Of a stretch of 64,000 bases of DNA, positions 34,537 through 43,599 are shown piece by piece (the first letter of the stretch is position 1; each line of letters begins with the position of its first letter). The position numbers and the translations under genes were made by a program. Location: assembly GCF_014207965.1 (NCBI RefSeq), contig NZ_JACHLM010000002.1, positions 248,001 through 312,000 of the forward strand, given 5' to 3'. The notes under the pieces were generated by a model, which saw only the letters and a program-made list of their open reading frames with translations, ran no database searches and was not told where the DNA came from. The stretch comes from Brevundimonas bullata (lineage in GTDB: Bacteria; Pseudomonadota; Alphaproteobacteria; Caulobacterales; Caulobacteraceae).

Positions 34537-35268
34537 ATGACGATGACGCCCTGGACGCCCTATTGCGGACCCGCGCCCGATCCAGTGGATGTGCTGGGAC
34601 GCTGGAACGGCGATCCGGTGCTTCTGGTGGCGCTGGGCTTTTTCATCGCGGCTGGAGTCTTCCTGACGATGAAGCGGCGCCCCGGATCACCGTTCTTGCT
34701 GGGCGCGGCGGGGGTGCTGGTTCTTGTCTTCATCTCGCCGCTGTGCGCGTTGAGTTCAGCCCTGTTTACGGCCCGTACGCTGCACCATCTGTTGCTCCTG
34801 CTCGCTGCGGCGCCTTTGCTGGCTCTGGGGCTGCCCAGGCTGAGGGCGCCGCGACTGGCCTTGGCGACGGCTGTCCAGGCCGTCGTCTTCTGGGCCTGGC
34901 ACGCGCCTGATCTCTATGCTGCGGCTCTCTCGAACGACCTGGTCTATTGGGTCATGCAGCTGACCATTCTGGGCAGCGCCGTCTGGTTCTGGGCGGCTGT
35001 GCGCGCGTCGAACGCCGCAGCGGCGGTGGCAGGCCTGCTGGCGGCCATGCTGTTGATGGGCTTGCTGGGGGCGCTCATCCTGTTTGCGGGTCAGCCGCTC
35101 TATTCGCCTCACTTCGCCACGACCCTGGCCTGGGGCATGACCCCGCTTGAAGACCAGCAGGCGGCGGGCCTGATCATGTGGGCCCCGGCGGCGGCGGCCT
35201 ATCTCCTCGTCGCCCTATGGCGGATCAGCGGCCTGTTCAGCGGCGGGGAGGCGGCGCGTCCGGCATGA
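34537..35268 (+). CDS. ctaG: Cytochrome c oxidase assembly factor CtaG (Caa3_CtaG type)
   Basis: 243 residues with about six to seven membrane helices, related to the Bacillus-type CtaG membrane protein. Landmarks are ARTLHHLLLLLAAAPLLALGLP and AWHAPDLYAAAL. It probably helps assemble the copper centres of the caa3-type oxidase encoded downstream. The next gene (cytochrome b561) overlaps its stop by ATGA. Confidence 0.85.
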   Translation: MTMTPWTPYCGPAPDPVDVLGRWNGDPVLLVALGFFIAAGVFLTMKRRPGSPFLLGAAGVLVLVFISPLCALSSALFTARTLHHLLLLLAAAPLLALGLPRLRAPRLALATAVQAVVFWAWHAPDLYAAALSNDLVYWVMQLTILGSAVWFWAAVRASNAAAAVAGLLAAMLLMGLLGALILFAGQPLYSPHFATTLAWGMTPLEDQQAAGLIMWAPAAAAYLLVALWRISGLFSGGEAARPA

Positions 35269-35999
35269 TCGACCGGCTGATCGCACAGGCGCTGGAATGG
35301 GCGGCGGGCCACCACGACGAAGGCCGCTATTCGCCGGTCGCCATCGTCTTCCACTGGACCATGGCGGGCCTGGTTTTCTTCCAGCTCGGTTGGGGCTGGT
35401 GGATGGGGCGGCTGCCGGTCGGCGGGGCCAAGGCAGCGGCCTATGACGTGCATTTCGCCATCGGCCTGCTGATGTTGTTGCTGGTCATCGGCCGCCTGTC
35501 CTGGCGGCTGGCGGCGCCCAATCTGATCAATGACGCGGACAAGCCCGGCTGGGAGAGCCTGGCGGCGCACATCACCCACTATGTCTTTTACATCTGTCTG
35601 TTCGGCCTGCCGCTGTCGGGATGGGCGATGATCTCGGCCACCGCGCGAGATACCCAGCTGGCGGCGGCGGGTTTTATCCCTTGGCCCTTGCTGCCGATGC
35701 AGGACGTCTCGAACACCCAGCTATGGGCGATCGAGGCCGGCGCCGAATGGATGCATTGGGCCATGGTCGCGGCGCTGCTGCTGATGATCCCGATCCATGC
35801 GGGGGCGGCGCTCAAGCACCATCTGATCGATCGGGACGACGTGTTTCACGCGATGCTGCCGGTCGCGCCGCAGCTGCGGCCGAAACGGACGCGCTGGCAG
35901 AGGCGCTGGCGGGCGTTGGAGAAACGGGTTGGTCGGACAGCCACTGGGCTATGGCGCGCGCTTCTGCGTCCGTCAGCCTCTGGACGGCGGCAGCCATGA
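35265..35999 (+). CDS. Cytochrome b561 (first copy)
   Basis: 244-residue inner-membrane b-type cytochrome with four helices. Heme-ligand histidines are in IVFHWTMAGL, YDVHFAIGLL, MHWAMVAALL and IHAGAALKHHL. A basic C-terminal tail of about 45 residues follows the last helix, and this tail region overlaps the opposite-strand cytochrome c gene by 188 bp. Electron transfer between quinol and a c-type cytochrome is likely. Confidence 0.85.
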   Translation: MIDRLIAQALEWAAGHHDEGRYSPVAIVFHWTMAGLVFFQLGWGWWMGRLPVGGAKAAAYDVHFAIGLLMLLLVIGRLSWRLAAPNLINDADKPGWESLAAHITHYVFYICLFGLPLSGWAMISATARDTQLAAAGFIPWPLLPMQDVSNTQLWAIEAGAEWMHWAMVAALLLMIPIHAGAALKHHLIDRDDVFHAMLPVAPQLRPKRTRWQRRWRALEKRVGRTATGLWRALLRPSASGRRQP

Positions 36000-36573
36000 C
36001 GCCGCGTGGATCGTTGCGGCGCTTGCCGGATTTCCAGCGGTCGATCTGCTCCAGCGTATAGGCGACAGGCTGGCCGGCCACGATCGGCTGGCCTTCACCG
36101 GCGCCCTGGCCATTGGAGCCGTGACAGGATGCGCAGGCCGTGATCCCGCGCGAAACGTCGCCCGTCCGCCAGATCGGCGGCGAGGCGGAATGAGTCGCGA
36201 TGGTTGACGTTGAGGAGGGCAGACCGGCGTAAAAGACCGCGACGGCACGACGGCTGTCGCCGTCCAGATCCTTGGCGATGCGGCTCATGACGTCGTCCGG
36301 CCGCAGGCCGCTGGCGTAGTCTTCCATCTGTTTTTGCAGATAGCCGGCGTCCAGCCCGGCCAGGAGCGGGGTCGAGACGCCGTCGCCCTGCCCCTGCAGT
36401 CCATGACAGGTGAAGCAGGCATTGGCCGCTCCGCCAGCCCCGCCACCCATGGCGATGACCTGGCCAGACGCCGAGAAGGCGCGGTCGGTCTCGCCGGGCT
36501 TGGCGTCGCACGCGACGAGCCCGGGGCCGACAAGAATTAGGCCGAGAAGCGTGAGGGAAGGGAGGGCGCGCAC
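35812..36573 (-). CDS. Di-heme c-type cytochrome, lipoprotein
   Basis: 253 residues. A lipoprotein signal (LGLILVGPGLVAC) is followed by two heme-c sites, ACFTCHG and ACASCHG, in tandem cytochrome c domains of the c4/c553 type. The tail is low-complexity (PASASASASVSAAAAARPAAS) and is antisense to the cytochrome b561 gene. The start is GTG; no ATG is available in frame near the signal peptide, so the precise start is uncertain. It is divergent from the next cytochrome gene. Confidence 0.8.
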   Translation of the reverse strand: MRALPSLTLLGLILVGPGLVACDAKPGETDRAFSASGQVIAMGGGAGGAANACFTCHGLQGQGDGVSTPLLAGLDAGYLQKQMEDYASGLRPDDVMSRIAKDLDGDSRRAVAVFYAGLPSSTSTIATHSASPPIWRTGDVSRGITACASCHGSNGQGAGEGQPIVAGQPVAYTLEQIDRWKSGKRRNDPRGVMAAAVQRLTDAEARAIAQWLSDQPVSPTPASASASASVSAAAAARPAASRETRRPDRSDGA

Positions 36574-36684
36574 CCTGTTCCAACACCGCCTTATGGTCCC
36601 GGTTCCAGACGGGGAACTCCTCAGGCTGCGAAGGATTGGGTTCTGGTGAAGCTGGAGAGGGGCGGATGCGATCATGTACCGACG

Positions 36685-37065
36685 ATGCGGACCATAGGGG
36701 CCTTGCTGCTGTCGGCGGGGCTGTGCGTCGCCTTGATGGCCTGCGCAGACAAGGCGAATGCGCCGCGCCCGCTGGCCCAGACCGACGCCGCCGAAGGGCT
36801 GAGGCTGATCGGGCATCATGGATGCGCCGCCTGTCACGCCATCCCCGGCGTTCGCTGGCCGCAGGGCCGTACGGGCGGCGATCTGGCTGGAATGGCGGCG
36901 CGACCGCTGATCGCCGGTCGGCTGCCCAATCAGCCCGCAGTGATGGCGGCCTTTGTGCGGGACGCACCGGCCCTGCTGCCCGATACGGGAATGCCGCCCA
37001 TGCCTTTGACGGACGCCGAAGCCCGCGACGTGGCGGCCTATCTCTATACGCTCGATGACGATTGA
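36685..37065 (+). CDS. Small c-type cytochrome, lipoprotein
   Basis: 126 residues from MRTIGALLLSAGLCVALMAC, with lipobox LMAC and one heme site in GCAACHAIPG. A distal Met is likely in MPPMPLTDAEARDVAAYLYTL. An in-frame GTG 13 codons upstream (36646) is an alternative start. It ends inside the start of coxB (11-base overlap) and probably delivers electrons to the oxidase. Confidence 0.85.
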   Translation: MRTIGALLLSAGLCVALMACADKANAPRPLAQTDAAEGLRLIGHHGCAACHAIPGVRWPQGRTGGDLAGMAARPLIAGRLPNQPAVMAAFVRDAPALLPDTGMPPMPLTDAEARDVAAYLYTLDDD

Positions 37066-38005
37066 GACGCCCGCCATGCTGAGCGGTTGGCCGCCGCCGG
37101 TGCTGGATCCGGCCGGTCCCTTCGCCGGACCGGTGACGACGGTCGCCTGGGTCCTGTTCATCATGGGAGCCGTGGTGCTGACCCTTGTGCTGGTCGCGCT
37201 CGGCGTCGCCCTGTTCGGCCCGCGTCGGTGGAAACGTCGTGTCGCGGGCGAGAAGCTGGTGTGGATCGGCGGCCTGGCCTTTCCCGTCGTCGTGCTGACC
37301 GGCCTGCTGATTTACGGGCTGAGCGTGACAGCCCGCGTGGCCGATACACCTCGCCCGGGCGAGATGCGGGTCCGCGTCACCGGCGAGATGTGGTGGTGGC
37401 GGGTGGCCTATCTCGATGGTCAGGGACGTGAAATCGTTCAGGACGCCAATGAGGTCCACATTCCCGCCGGTCGTCCGGTGGTGCTGGAACTGGAAAGCGC
37501 GGATGTGATCCACAGCGTCTGGATTCCGCGTCTGGGCGGCAAGACCGACATGATCCCCGGACGGCGCAACTTCATGCGTCTGCAGGCCGACGAGCCCGGC
37601 GTCTATGCGGGCCAGTGCGCCGAATACTGCGGCGGCCCCCACGCCCTGATGGGACTGGTGGTGGTGGCCCATTCGCCTGCTGATTTTGCGGCGTGGCGTG
37701 TCAAGCAGGCCGCTCCGGCGGCGGTGTCGGGCTTGCCTGGCGCGGCGGTGTTCACGGCCTCGGGCTGCGGCGCCTGCCATACGATCCGGGGAACCGAGGC
37801 CAATGGTCTGGCCGGGCCGGACCTGACCCACGTCGGGTCGCGCCAGACCCTGGGCGCGGGCATCCTGCCCAATAATCAGGGCACGATGGCCGGGTGGATC
37901 GCCGACAGCCAGGGCATCAAGCCCGGCAACCGCATGCCCTCCTATTCCGTCCTGAACGGACAGGAGCTGCGTGATGTCGCGGCCTATCTGGAAAGCCTCA
38001 AATGA
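37055..38005 (+). CDS. coxB: Cytochrome c oxidase subunit II with cytochrome c domain (caa3 type)
   Basis: 316 residues. Two N-terminal helices (about 28-50, 68-90) precede the CuA domain (about 100-220), with HSVWIPRLGGK and the ligands in QCAEYCGGPHALM. A fused cytochrome c domain with CGACHTIRG (about 245-249) and MPSY near the end marks it as a caa3-type subunit. It overlaps coxA (ATGA). Confidence 0.95.
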   Translation: MTIETPAMLSGWPPPVLDPAGPFAGPVTTVAWVLFIMGAVVLTLVLVALGVALFGPRRWKRRVAGEKLVWIGGLAFPVVVLTGLLIYGLSVTARVADTPRPGEMRVRVTGEMWWWRVAYLDGQGREIVQDANEVHIPAGRPVVLELESADVIHSVWIPRLGGKTDMIPGRRNFMRLQADEPGVYAGQCAEYCGGPHALMGLVVVAHSPADFAAWRVKQAAPAAVSGLPGAAVFTASGCGACHTIRGTEANGLAGPDLTHVGSRQTLGAGILPNNQGTMAGWIADSQGIKPGNRMPSYSVLNGQELRDVAAYLESLK

Positions 38006-40548
38006 CGTCGGAAACGGGCTTCGACGTCGACAAGTACGATCGCTTTCCGACCACGGAGCCCAGACCCGAGGGCGAGCTGGAGCAGCTTGAGCAGGCCTGG
38101 TGCGGGCCGCGCTCGCCGTGGGAATGGATCACGGCCACCAATAACAACATCATCGGCGTCTATTACGTCGGCGCGGCCATGCTCTTCTTCGTGCTGGCGG
38201 GGGTCCTGGCCCTGCTGATGCGGACGCAGCTGGCCCTGCCGATGACAGGGTTCCTGCCGCAGGACACCTACAACCAGATCTTCACCATGCATGGCACGGT
38301 GATGATGTTCCTGTTTGCCGTTCCGGCGGTTGAGGCTCTGGGCGTCCTGCTGTTGCCCCAGATGCTGGGCGCGCGTGACCTGCCGTTCCCGCGGCTGGGG
38401 GCCTATGCCTTCTGGGCCTATCTGATCGGGGGGCTGGCCTTCTTCTGCTCCCTGTTCTTCGGTCTGGCCCCGGACGGGGGCTGGTTCATGTACCCGCCGC
38501 TCACCAGCATGACCTATTCACCCGGCATCAACGCCGACTTCTGGCTGCTGGGCATCGGCTTCATCGAGATTTCGGCGATCGCGGGGGCCATCGAGATCAT
38601 CGTCGGGGTATTGAAGACGCGGGCGCCGAGCATGACCCTGGACAAGCTGCCGGTCTTCGCCTGGGCCATGCTGATCTTCGCCTCCATGATCATCATCGCC
38701 TTCCCGTCCATCATCCTGGCGACCCTGTTGCTCGAGCTGGAAAGGGCGCTCGGCTGGCCCTTCTTCGACCCGCTCAAGGGCGGCGACCCGATGCTGTGGC
38801 AGCACCTCTTCTGGTTCTTCGGCCACCCGGAGGTTTACATCATCTTCCTGCCGGCGGCGGGGGCCATGTCGACCATCATTCCGGCCATGGCGCGGACGCC
38901 TCTGGTCGGACACCCGCTGGTGGTCATGGCTATGCTGGCGACGGGCTTCATCAGCTTCGGCGTCTGGGCCCACCACATGTTCACCACGGGCATGCCGCAG
39001 ATCAGCATCAACTATTTCAGCGCGGCCTCGATGGCGGTCAGCGTTCCGGCCGGGGTGCAGGTCTTCGCCTGGATCGCGACCATAGCGGCGGGCAGGATGC
39101 GGTTCTCGACGCCGGGCCTGTTCGCCGTCGGCGGCATGGTCATCTTCGTCATGGGCGGGCTGACCGGGGTCATGGTGGCCATGGTGCCCTTCGACTGGCA
39201 GGCCCACGACAGCTATTTCATCGTCGCTCACCTGCATTACGTCCTGATCGGCGGCATGGTCTTCCCTCTGTTCGCCGCCATCTACTATTGGCTGCCCATG
39301 TCCAGCGCGCGGCCATTGAGCGAACGTTGGGGGAAGTGGATCTTCTGGCTGATGTTCGCCGGGCACAACCTGGCCTTCATGCCCATGCACCTGACGGGGC
39401 TGATGGGGATGCCGAGGCGGGTCTATACCTACCTGCCGGGCCGAGGCTGGGATCTGCCCAACTTCATCTCGACCATCGGCGCCTTCATGTTCGGTCTGGC
39501 CGTCCTGCTGTGGGTCATCGACATGATCCGCAACTTCCGGCCATTCGGCCCCCGCGAGGCCGGCAACATCCACGACGGTCCAGGGCTGGAGTGGCTGCCC
39601 AGCGGCTTCTATTCGGTCCGGTCGATCCCGGTGGTGAAGAGCCTCTATCCCTTGTGGGATCAGAAGTGGCTGGCGGGGGACGTCGCAGCGGGCCGCTATT
39701 TCCTGCCGGGCGCGGCCCGGGGCGAGCGGCAGACTCTCGTGACCAGCCCATTGAACGCGGAGCCGCAGTATGTGCTGCGCATCCCCCGTCCTTCAGGCTG
39801 GCATCTGTTCGGCGCGGTCTTCACGGCGGGCTTCTTCCTGATCCTGACCATCCAGGCCTATGCCGCCGCCGTCATTAGCGGCGTGCTGGCCATCTATTGC
39901 ATCATGCGCTGGTGCTGGTTCCTGGACGCGCCGCATGCGCGCAAGACGACGGAGATCGGTGCGGGCATCCGCGTGCCCAACTATGTATCTGGTCCGTCCA
40001 GCCACGGCTGGTGGGCCATGGTGATCGTCCTGATCGTCGGGGGGATGGTCTGCCTGCTGGCGGGGTTCTCCTATGTCTTCCTGTGGAGCCGACGGCCGGA
40101 TCTGTGGGAGGCTCCGCCGCCGATCAGTTCGCTCCTGGTTTCCGTCGGCTTGCTGGCCGTGGCCGGCGTTTGCGCGCTCGCCGCGCCGCGGGCCGTGAGA
40201 ATGGCGCGCGACGGCGCGGTCTCAGCCGCAACAGGATTGCTGGTGCTGGCCTCCGCCGGGGTGATCGCGGCTTCAATCGTGGAGGGTCGGGCGTGGTGGA
40301 CGACGGGCTTGCGGCCGGAGGTCTCCAGCCAGGGCGCTTCGGTCTATGCCTTGCTGAGCTGGGCTGGAACCTTCGCAGCCATCGGCGGCCTGATGGGGCT
40401 TTATGTCTTGCTGAGGCGTCTGTTCGGTCGCTTGGCGTCGGAACGCCCCTCGACGGTGGACCTGATCAGCCTCTTTCTGGCCTTCACCGCTGCGCAGTCG
40501 ATTGGCGTCATGCTGCTGGTCCGCCTTTTTCCGGGCAGCGGGATATGA
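38002..40548 (+). CDS. ctaD: Cytochrome c oxidase subunit I fused to subunit III-like region
   Basis: 848 residues. The first 570 are a complete heme-copper oxidase subunit I (HGTVMMFLF, FWFFGHPEVYIIFLP with the CuB and cross-linked Tyr region, WAHHMFTTGM, DSYFIVAHLHYVLIGG). The remaining 280 residues carry about seven further helices related to subunit III, a known I+III fusion. This terminal oxidase reduces oxygen to water and pumps protons. Start overlaps coxB; the following gene overlaps its stop. Confidence 0.95.
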   Translation: MTSETGFDVDKYDRFPTTEPRPEGELEQLEQAWCGPRSPWEWITATNNNIIGVYYVGAAMLFFVLAGVLALLMRTQLALPMTGFLPQDTYNQIFTMHGTVMMFLFAVPAVEALGVLLLPQMLGARDLPFPRLGAYAFWAYLIGGLAFFCSLFFGLAPDGGWFMYPPLTSMTYSPGINADFWLLGIGFIEISAIAGAIEIIVGVLKTRAPSMTLDKLPVFAWAMLIFASMIIIAFPSIILATLLLELERALGWPFFDPLKGGDPMLWQHLFWFFGHPEVYIIFLPAAGAMSTIIPAMARTPLVGHPLVVMAMLATGFISFGVWAHHMFTTGMPQISINYFSAASMAVSVPAGVQVFAWIATIAAGRMRFSTPGLFAVGGMVIFVMGGLTGVMVAMVPFDWQAHDSYFIVAHLHYVLIGGMVFPLFAAIYYWLPMSSARPLSERWGKWIFWLMFAGHNLAFMPMHLTGLMGMPRRVYTYLPGRGWDLPNFISTIGAFMFGLAVLLWVIDMIRNFRPFGPREAGNIHDGPGLEWLPSGFYSVRSIPVVKSLYPLWDQKWLAGDVAAGRYFLPGAARGERQTLVTSPLNAEPQYVLRIPRPSGWHLFGAVFTAGFFLILTIQAYAAAVISGVLAIYCIMRWCWFLDAPHARKTTEIGAGIRVPNYVSGPSSHGWWAMVIVLIVGGMVCLLAGFSYVFLWSRRPDLWEAPPPISSLLVSVGLLAVAGVCALAAPRAVRMARDGAVSAATGLLVLASAGVIAASIVEGRAWWTTGLRPEVSSQGASVYALLSWAGTFAAIGGLMGLYVLLRRLFGRLASERPSTVDLISLFLAFTAAQSIGVMLLVRLFPGSGI

Positions 40549-40844
40549 GGCGCTGGCTGAGGATGACCGGCGGCCTGCTGATCTGGGCCGTACACTTCAT
40601 CGGCGTCTATCTGATTTCCAGCGCCGCCGACGTCTGGTCGTCCAGCGAGGCGGCGAGCGCGCGCTGGATAGGGCTGGCCTTCAGCATGGGTTGTCTGCTC
40701 GCCGACATCGCCATGGCGGTGTGGCTCTCGAGAGGGCGACGCGAGGTCTTCGGTCCGGAGGCGTGGGAGCGGCGGGTGGGCCTGACTGGTGTTCTGGTCG
40801 CCGCGATCGGCGTCCTCTGGCAGACGGCGCCGATGGCCTTCTGA
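40545..40844 (+). CDS. Small membrane protein of the oxidase operon
   Basis: 99 residues with three predicted helices (MRRWLRMTGGLLIWAVHFIG, GLAFSMGCLLADIAMAVWL, GLTGVLVAAIGVLWQTAP). It overlaps the coxA stop by four bases. It resembles the small unnamed proteins that end caa3 operons. Function unknown. Confidence 0.75.
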   Translation: MRRWLRMTGGLLIWAVHFIGVYLISSAADVWSSSEAASARWIGLAFSMGCLLADIAMAVWLSRGRREVFGPEAWERRVGLTGVLVAAIGVLWQTAPMAF

Positions 40845-40883
40845 ACCCATAGTTTACGGCCACGCTGTACCGATTTGAATTTG

Positions 40884-40898
40884 GAACGTATCATGAAC
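40884..40898. promoter_or_regulatory. LexA (SOS) box of the radical SAM-udgX operon
   Basis: GAACGTATCATGAAC is an exact GAAC-N7-GAAC, the reverse complement form of the alphaproteobacterial LexA operator GTTC-N7-GTTC. It ends two bases before the ATG of the radical SAM gene, so a bound LexA would cover the start region. Confidence 0.8.
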
Positions 40899-40900
40899 AC

Positions 40901-42142
40901 ATGGCGCGTATCGACCTCCGACGAAAGCTCTCCATCCTGTCTGATGCGGCCAAGTATGACGCCTCGTGCGCATCGTCCGGCGCGCCCAAGCGCAACTCCC
41001 TCAACGGCAAGGGCGTGGGCTCGACCGAGGGGATGGGCATTTGTCACGCCTATACGCCCGACGGGCGCTGCGTCAGTCTGCTGAAGATCCTGCTCACCAA
41101 CTTCTGCATCTACGACTGCGTCTACTGCATCAACCGGTCATCCTCGAACGTCGAGCGGGCGCGGTTCACGGTCGAGGAGGTCGTCGATCTGACCCTGGCC
41201 TTCTACAAGCGCAACTATATCGAGGGGCTGTTCCTGTCGTCCGGCGTCGTCCGTTCGGGCGACTATACGATGGAGCAACTGGTCGAAGTTGCGCGTCGCC
41301 TGCGTGAAGACCATGACTTTCGCGGCTATATCCATCTCAAGCTGATCCCCGAGGCGGATGAGCGGCTGGTGGCGCTGGCGGGGCGCTATGCCGACCGGCT
41401 GTCGGCCAATATCGAGCTGCCGCGCGACGAGGCCCTGGGGCGTTTGGCGCCCGAGAAAGACGCCCGCCTGATCCGCAAGACCATGGGGCAGGTGCGGCTG
41501 CGGCTGGAGGCGGCTAAGCCCGAGAAGCGGGACCGGGCGCGTCCGCCGGCCTTCGCGCCGGCTGGACAGTCGACCCAACTAATCGTCGGCGCAGATGGAG
41601 CGCCGGACACGGAAATCCTGGACCGCAGCGCCTCTCTCTATGGCGGCTATGGCCTGCGTCGGGTTTATTATTCGGCCTTCAGCCCCATTCCCGACAGTTC
41701 CAGCATCCTGCCGCTGTCGAAACCGCCGCTGATGCGGGAGCATCGTCTCTATCAGGCCGACTGGCTGATGCGCTTCTACGGTTTCACCGCACCCGAGATC
41801 GGGGAGGGGGCGTCGGACGGCATGCTGGACCTGGCGGTCGATCCCAAGCTGGCCTGGGCGTTGAAGCGACGCGATGTCTTCCCGACAGACGTCAATCTGG
41901 CCACGCGCGAAGACCTGTTGCGTGTGCCCGGACTGGGCGTGAAGGCGGTGGATCGTATCCTGTCGGTCCGGCGCTATCGCACGCTGCGCCTGGAAGACGT
42001 GGCGCGTCTGACGCGGTCGATCGACAAGGTGCGGCCCTGGATCGTCGCCCTGGACTGGACCCCTGGTGGGCTGACCGACGCCGCCGACCTGCGCGCCCGG
42101 CTGGCGCCGAAGCGGGCGCCGGAACAGTTGAGCCTGTTCTGA
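40901..42142 (+). CDS. Putative DNA modification/repair radical SAM protein
   Basis: 413 residues. The iron-sulfur motif CX3CX2C is Cys69, Cys73, Cys76 (NFCIYDCVYCINRS). A helix-hairpin-helix DNA-binding motif (REDLLRVPGLGVKAVDRIL) lies near the C-terminus. It matches the family described as radical SAM linked to uracil-DNA glycosylase. Its substrate has not been established to my knowledge. The next gene is udgX, starting one base inside the stop (TGATG), and a perfect LexA box precedes the operon. Confidence 0.9.
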   Translation: MARIDLRRKLSILSDAAKYDASCASSGAPKRNSLNGKGVGSTEGMGICHAYTPDGRCVSLLKILLTNFCIYDCVYCINRSSSNVERARFTVEEVVDLTLAFYKRNYIEGLFLSSGVVRSGDYTMEQLVEVARRLREDHDFRGYIHLKLIPEADERLVALAGRYADRLSANIELPRDEALGRLAPEKDARLIRKTMGQVRLRLEAAKPEKRDRARPPAFAPAGQSTQLIVGADGAPDTEILDRSASLYGGYGLRRVYYSAFSPIPDSSSILPLSKPPLMREHRLYQADWLMRFYGFTAPEIGEGASDGMLDLAVDPKLAWALKRRDVFPTDVNLATREDLLRVPGLGVKAVDRILSVRRYRTLRLEDVARLTRSIDKVRPWIVALDWTPGGLTDAADLRARLAPKRAPEQLSLF

Positions 42143-43599
42143 TGCGCACTGTTGTCCTGACGAGCGAGACTGATTTCGCCGGATGGAAGGCGGCGGCGCG
42201 CCGTTTGCGCATGGCGGGCGTCGAACCCGCGAGTACATGTTTTGTCACAGCTGAATCTGTCCAGGCAGGGCTTTTCGAGGCTGAAGCGGAGGCTGAAGCT
42301 GAAGCGGAGCCGGTTCCTGCTGACGTTGCTTTCGTCGTCCCGCGAGCCTTCGTCGAAATGGCAAGCGACCTGATCCTGCATCGCTCGCCCGACCGCTTCG
42401 ACCTGATGTATCGGCTGCTGTGGAGGCTGAGGGAGGAGCCCGATCTCATGAGGGTGGTCTCTGACCCCGACGTGGCGACGGCGGCTGAACGGGTGAAGAA
42501 CGTGCACCGCGCCAGCCACAAGATGAAGGCCTTCGTCCGGTTTCGCGAGACCAGCGATGCGGACGGTGATCGCTGGGTGGCCTGGTTCGAGCCGGCGCAT
42601 CGCGTGCTGGAGAAGACTGCGCCCTTCTTCGCGCGGCGGTTCAGCACCATGCGGTGGTCGATCCTGACGCCCGATGGGACGGCTCATTGGGATGGCGACG
42701 CGTTGTCATTCGGTCCTCCGGGGCGTCAGGAAGAGGCGCCACAAGAGGACGAGATCGAGGACTTCTGGCGCACCTATTATGCCTCGACCTTCAATCCTGC
42801 GCGTCTTCGCACCAGGATGATGCAGTCGGAAATGCCGAAGCGGTATTGGAAGAACCTGCCCGAAGCGTCTCTAATCTCAGAACTTGTGGCGTCTGCGTCG
42901 CTCCGCACGGAGATCATGGTGTCTGAGCCGGCCCCGCCGCCAAACGAGAAGTTTCAGCGTCTGCGCGCACCCACGGTGGACCGATCGTCGACAGATGAGC
43001 TGATCACTTCGAACCCTGTCGAGCTGGATCGCGGCATACAGAATTGCCGACGTTGCCCCCTGTGGCGAGATGCGACCCAGGGCGTCTGCGGGCAGGGACC
43101 GCGAGAAGCTCGTCTGATGATCGTCGGCGAGCAGCCGGGCGATCATGAAGACCTGGCTGGCCAGCCCTTCGTCGGCCCTGCGGGACAGGTTTTCGACGCG
43201 GCCCTGACAGAGGCGGGCGTCCATCGCGCGGAGATCTACCTGACCAACGCGGTCAAGCACTTCAAGCATGAGCCGCGCGGCAAGCGCCGCCTTCACAGGA
43301 CGCCGAACGCGGGCGAGGTTCAAGCCTGCCGCTGGTGGCTTGATCAGGAACGAAACCTCGTCAAACCGCGGCTGATTGTTGCAATGGGGGCGACAGCTGG
43401 CCTGGCGGTCCTGGGGCGAAAGCCTTCCATTTTGGCTGAGCGAGGCGAGGTGATCGAAACGCCGGATGGCGCGCGCGTTCTACTTACGCTTCATCCCTCC
43501 TATGTGCTGCGTCTGCCCGATGTCGAAGAGCGGCGACGGGCGCGTGCGATCCTTGTTGATGACCTCAGGATTGCCCGGACAGAAGCAGAGCTGGCCTAG
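42142..43599 (+). CDS. udgX: UdgX family uracil-DNA binding/glycosylase protein with N-terminal DUF4130
   Basis: 485 residues. A DUF4130 domain (about 1-250) is joined to a UDG domain (about 290-485). The UDG part has GEQPGDHEDLAGQPFVGPAG (329-348), the extended loop KRRLHRTP (381-388) with His385 and HPSYVLR (451-457). Cysteines C302, C305, C316 and C396 are candidates for the [4Fe-4S] cluster. The KRRIH-type loop is the hallmark of UdgX, which attaches covalently to uracil-derived abasic sites through the histidine. A low-complexity linker (EAEAEAEAEAEP, about 46-57) lies in the N-terminal domain. Confidence 0.9.
   Translation: MRTVVLTSETDFAGWKAAARRLRMAGVEPASTCFVTAESVQAGLFEAEAEAEAEAEPVPADVAFVVPRAFVEMASDLILHRSPDRFDLMYRLLWRLREEPDLMRVVSDPDVATAAERVKNVHRASHKMKAFVRFRETSDADGDRWVAWFEPAHRVLEKTAPFFARRFSTMRWSILTPDGTAHWDGDALSFGPPGRQEEAPQEDEIEDFWRTYYASTFNPARLRTRMMQSEMPKRYWKNLPEASLISELVASASLRTEIMVSEPAPPPNEKFQRLRAPTVDRSSTDELITSNPVELDRGIQNCRRCPLWRDATQGVCGQGPREARLMIVGEQPGDHEDLAGQPFVGPAGQVFDAALTEAGVHRAEIYLTNAVKHFKHEPRGKRRLHRTPNAGEVQACRWWLDQERNLVKPRLIVAMGATAGLAVLGRKPSILAERGEVIETPDGARVLLTLHPSYVLRLPDVEERRRARAILVDDLRIARTEAELA

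Noticed and set aside
36582..36606. GGAAC-N16-TGTT on the minus strand upstream of the di-heme cytochrome
   Set aside because: The -10 would fall almost on the start codon, leaving no leader, and it is off consensus.
36095..37831. Minus-strand frame of 578 codons over coxB and the cytochrome genes
   Set aside because: Composition is Arg/Pro/Gly-rich shadow of coxB and cytochrome genes.
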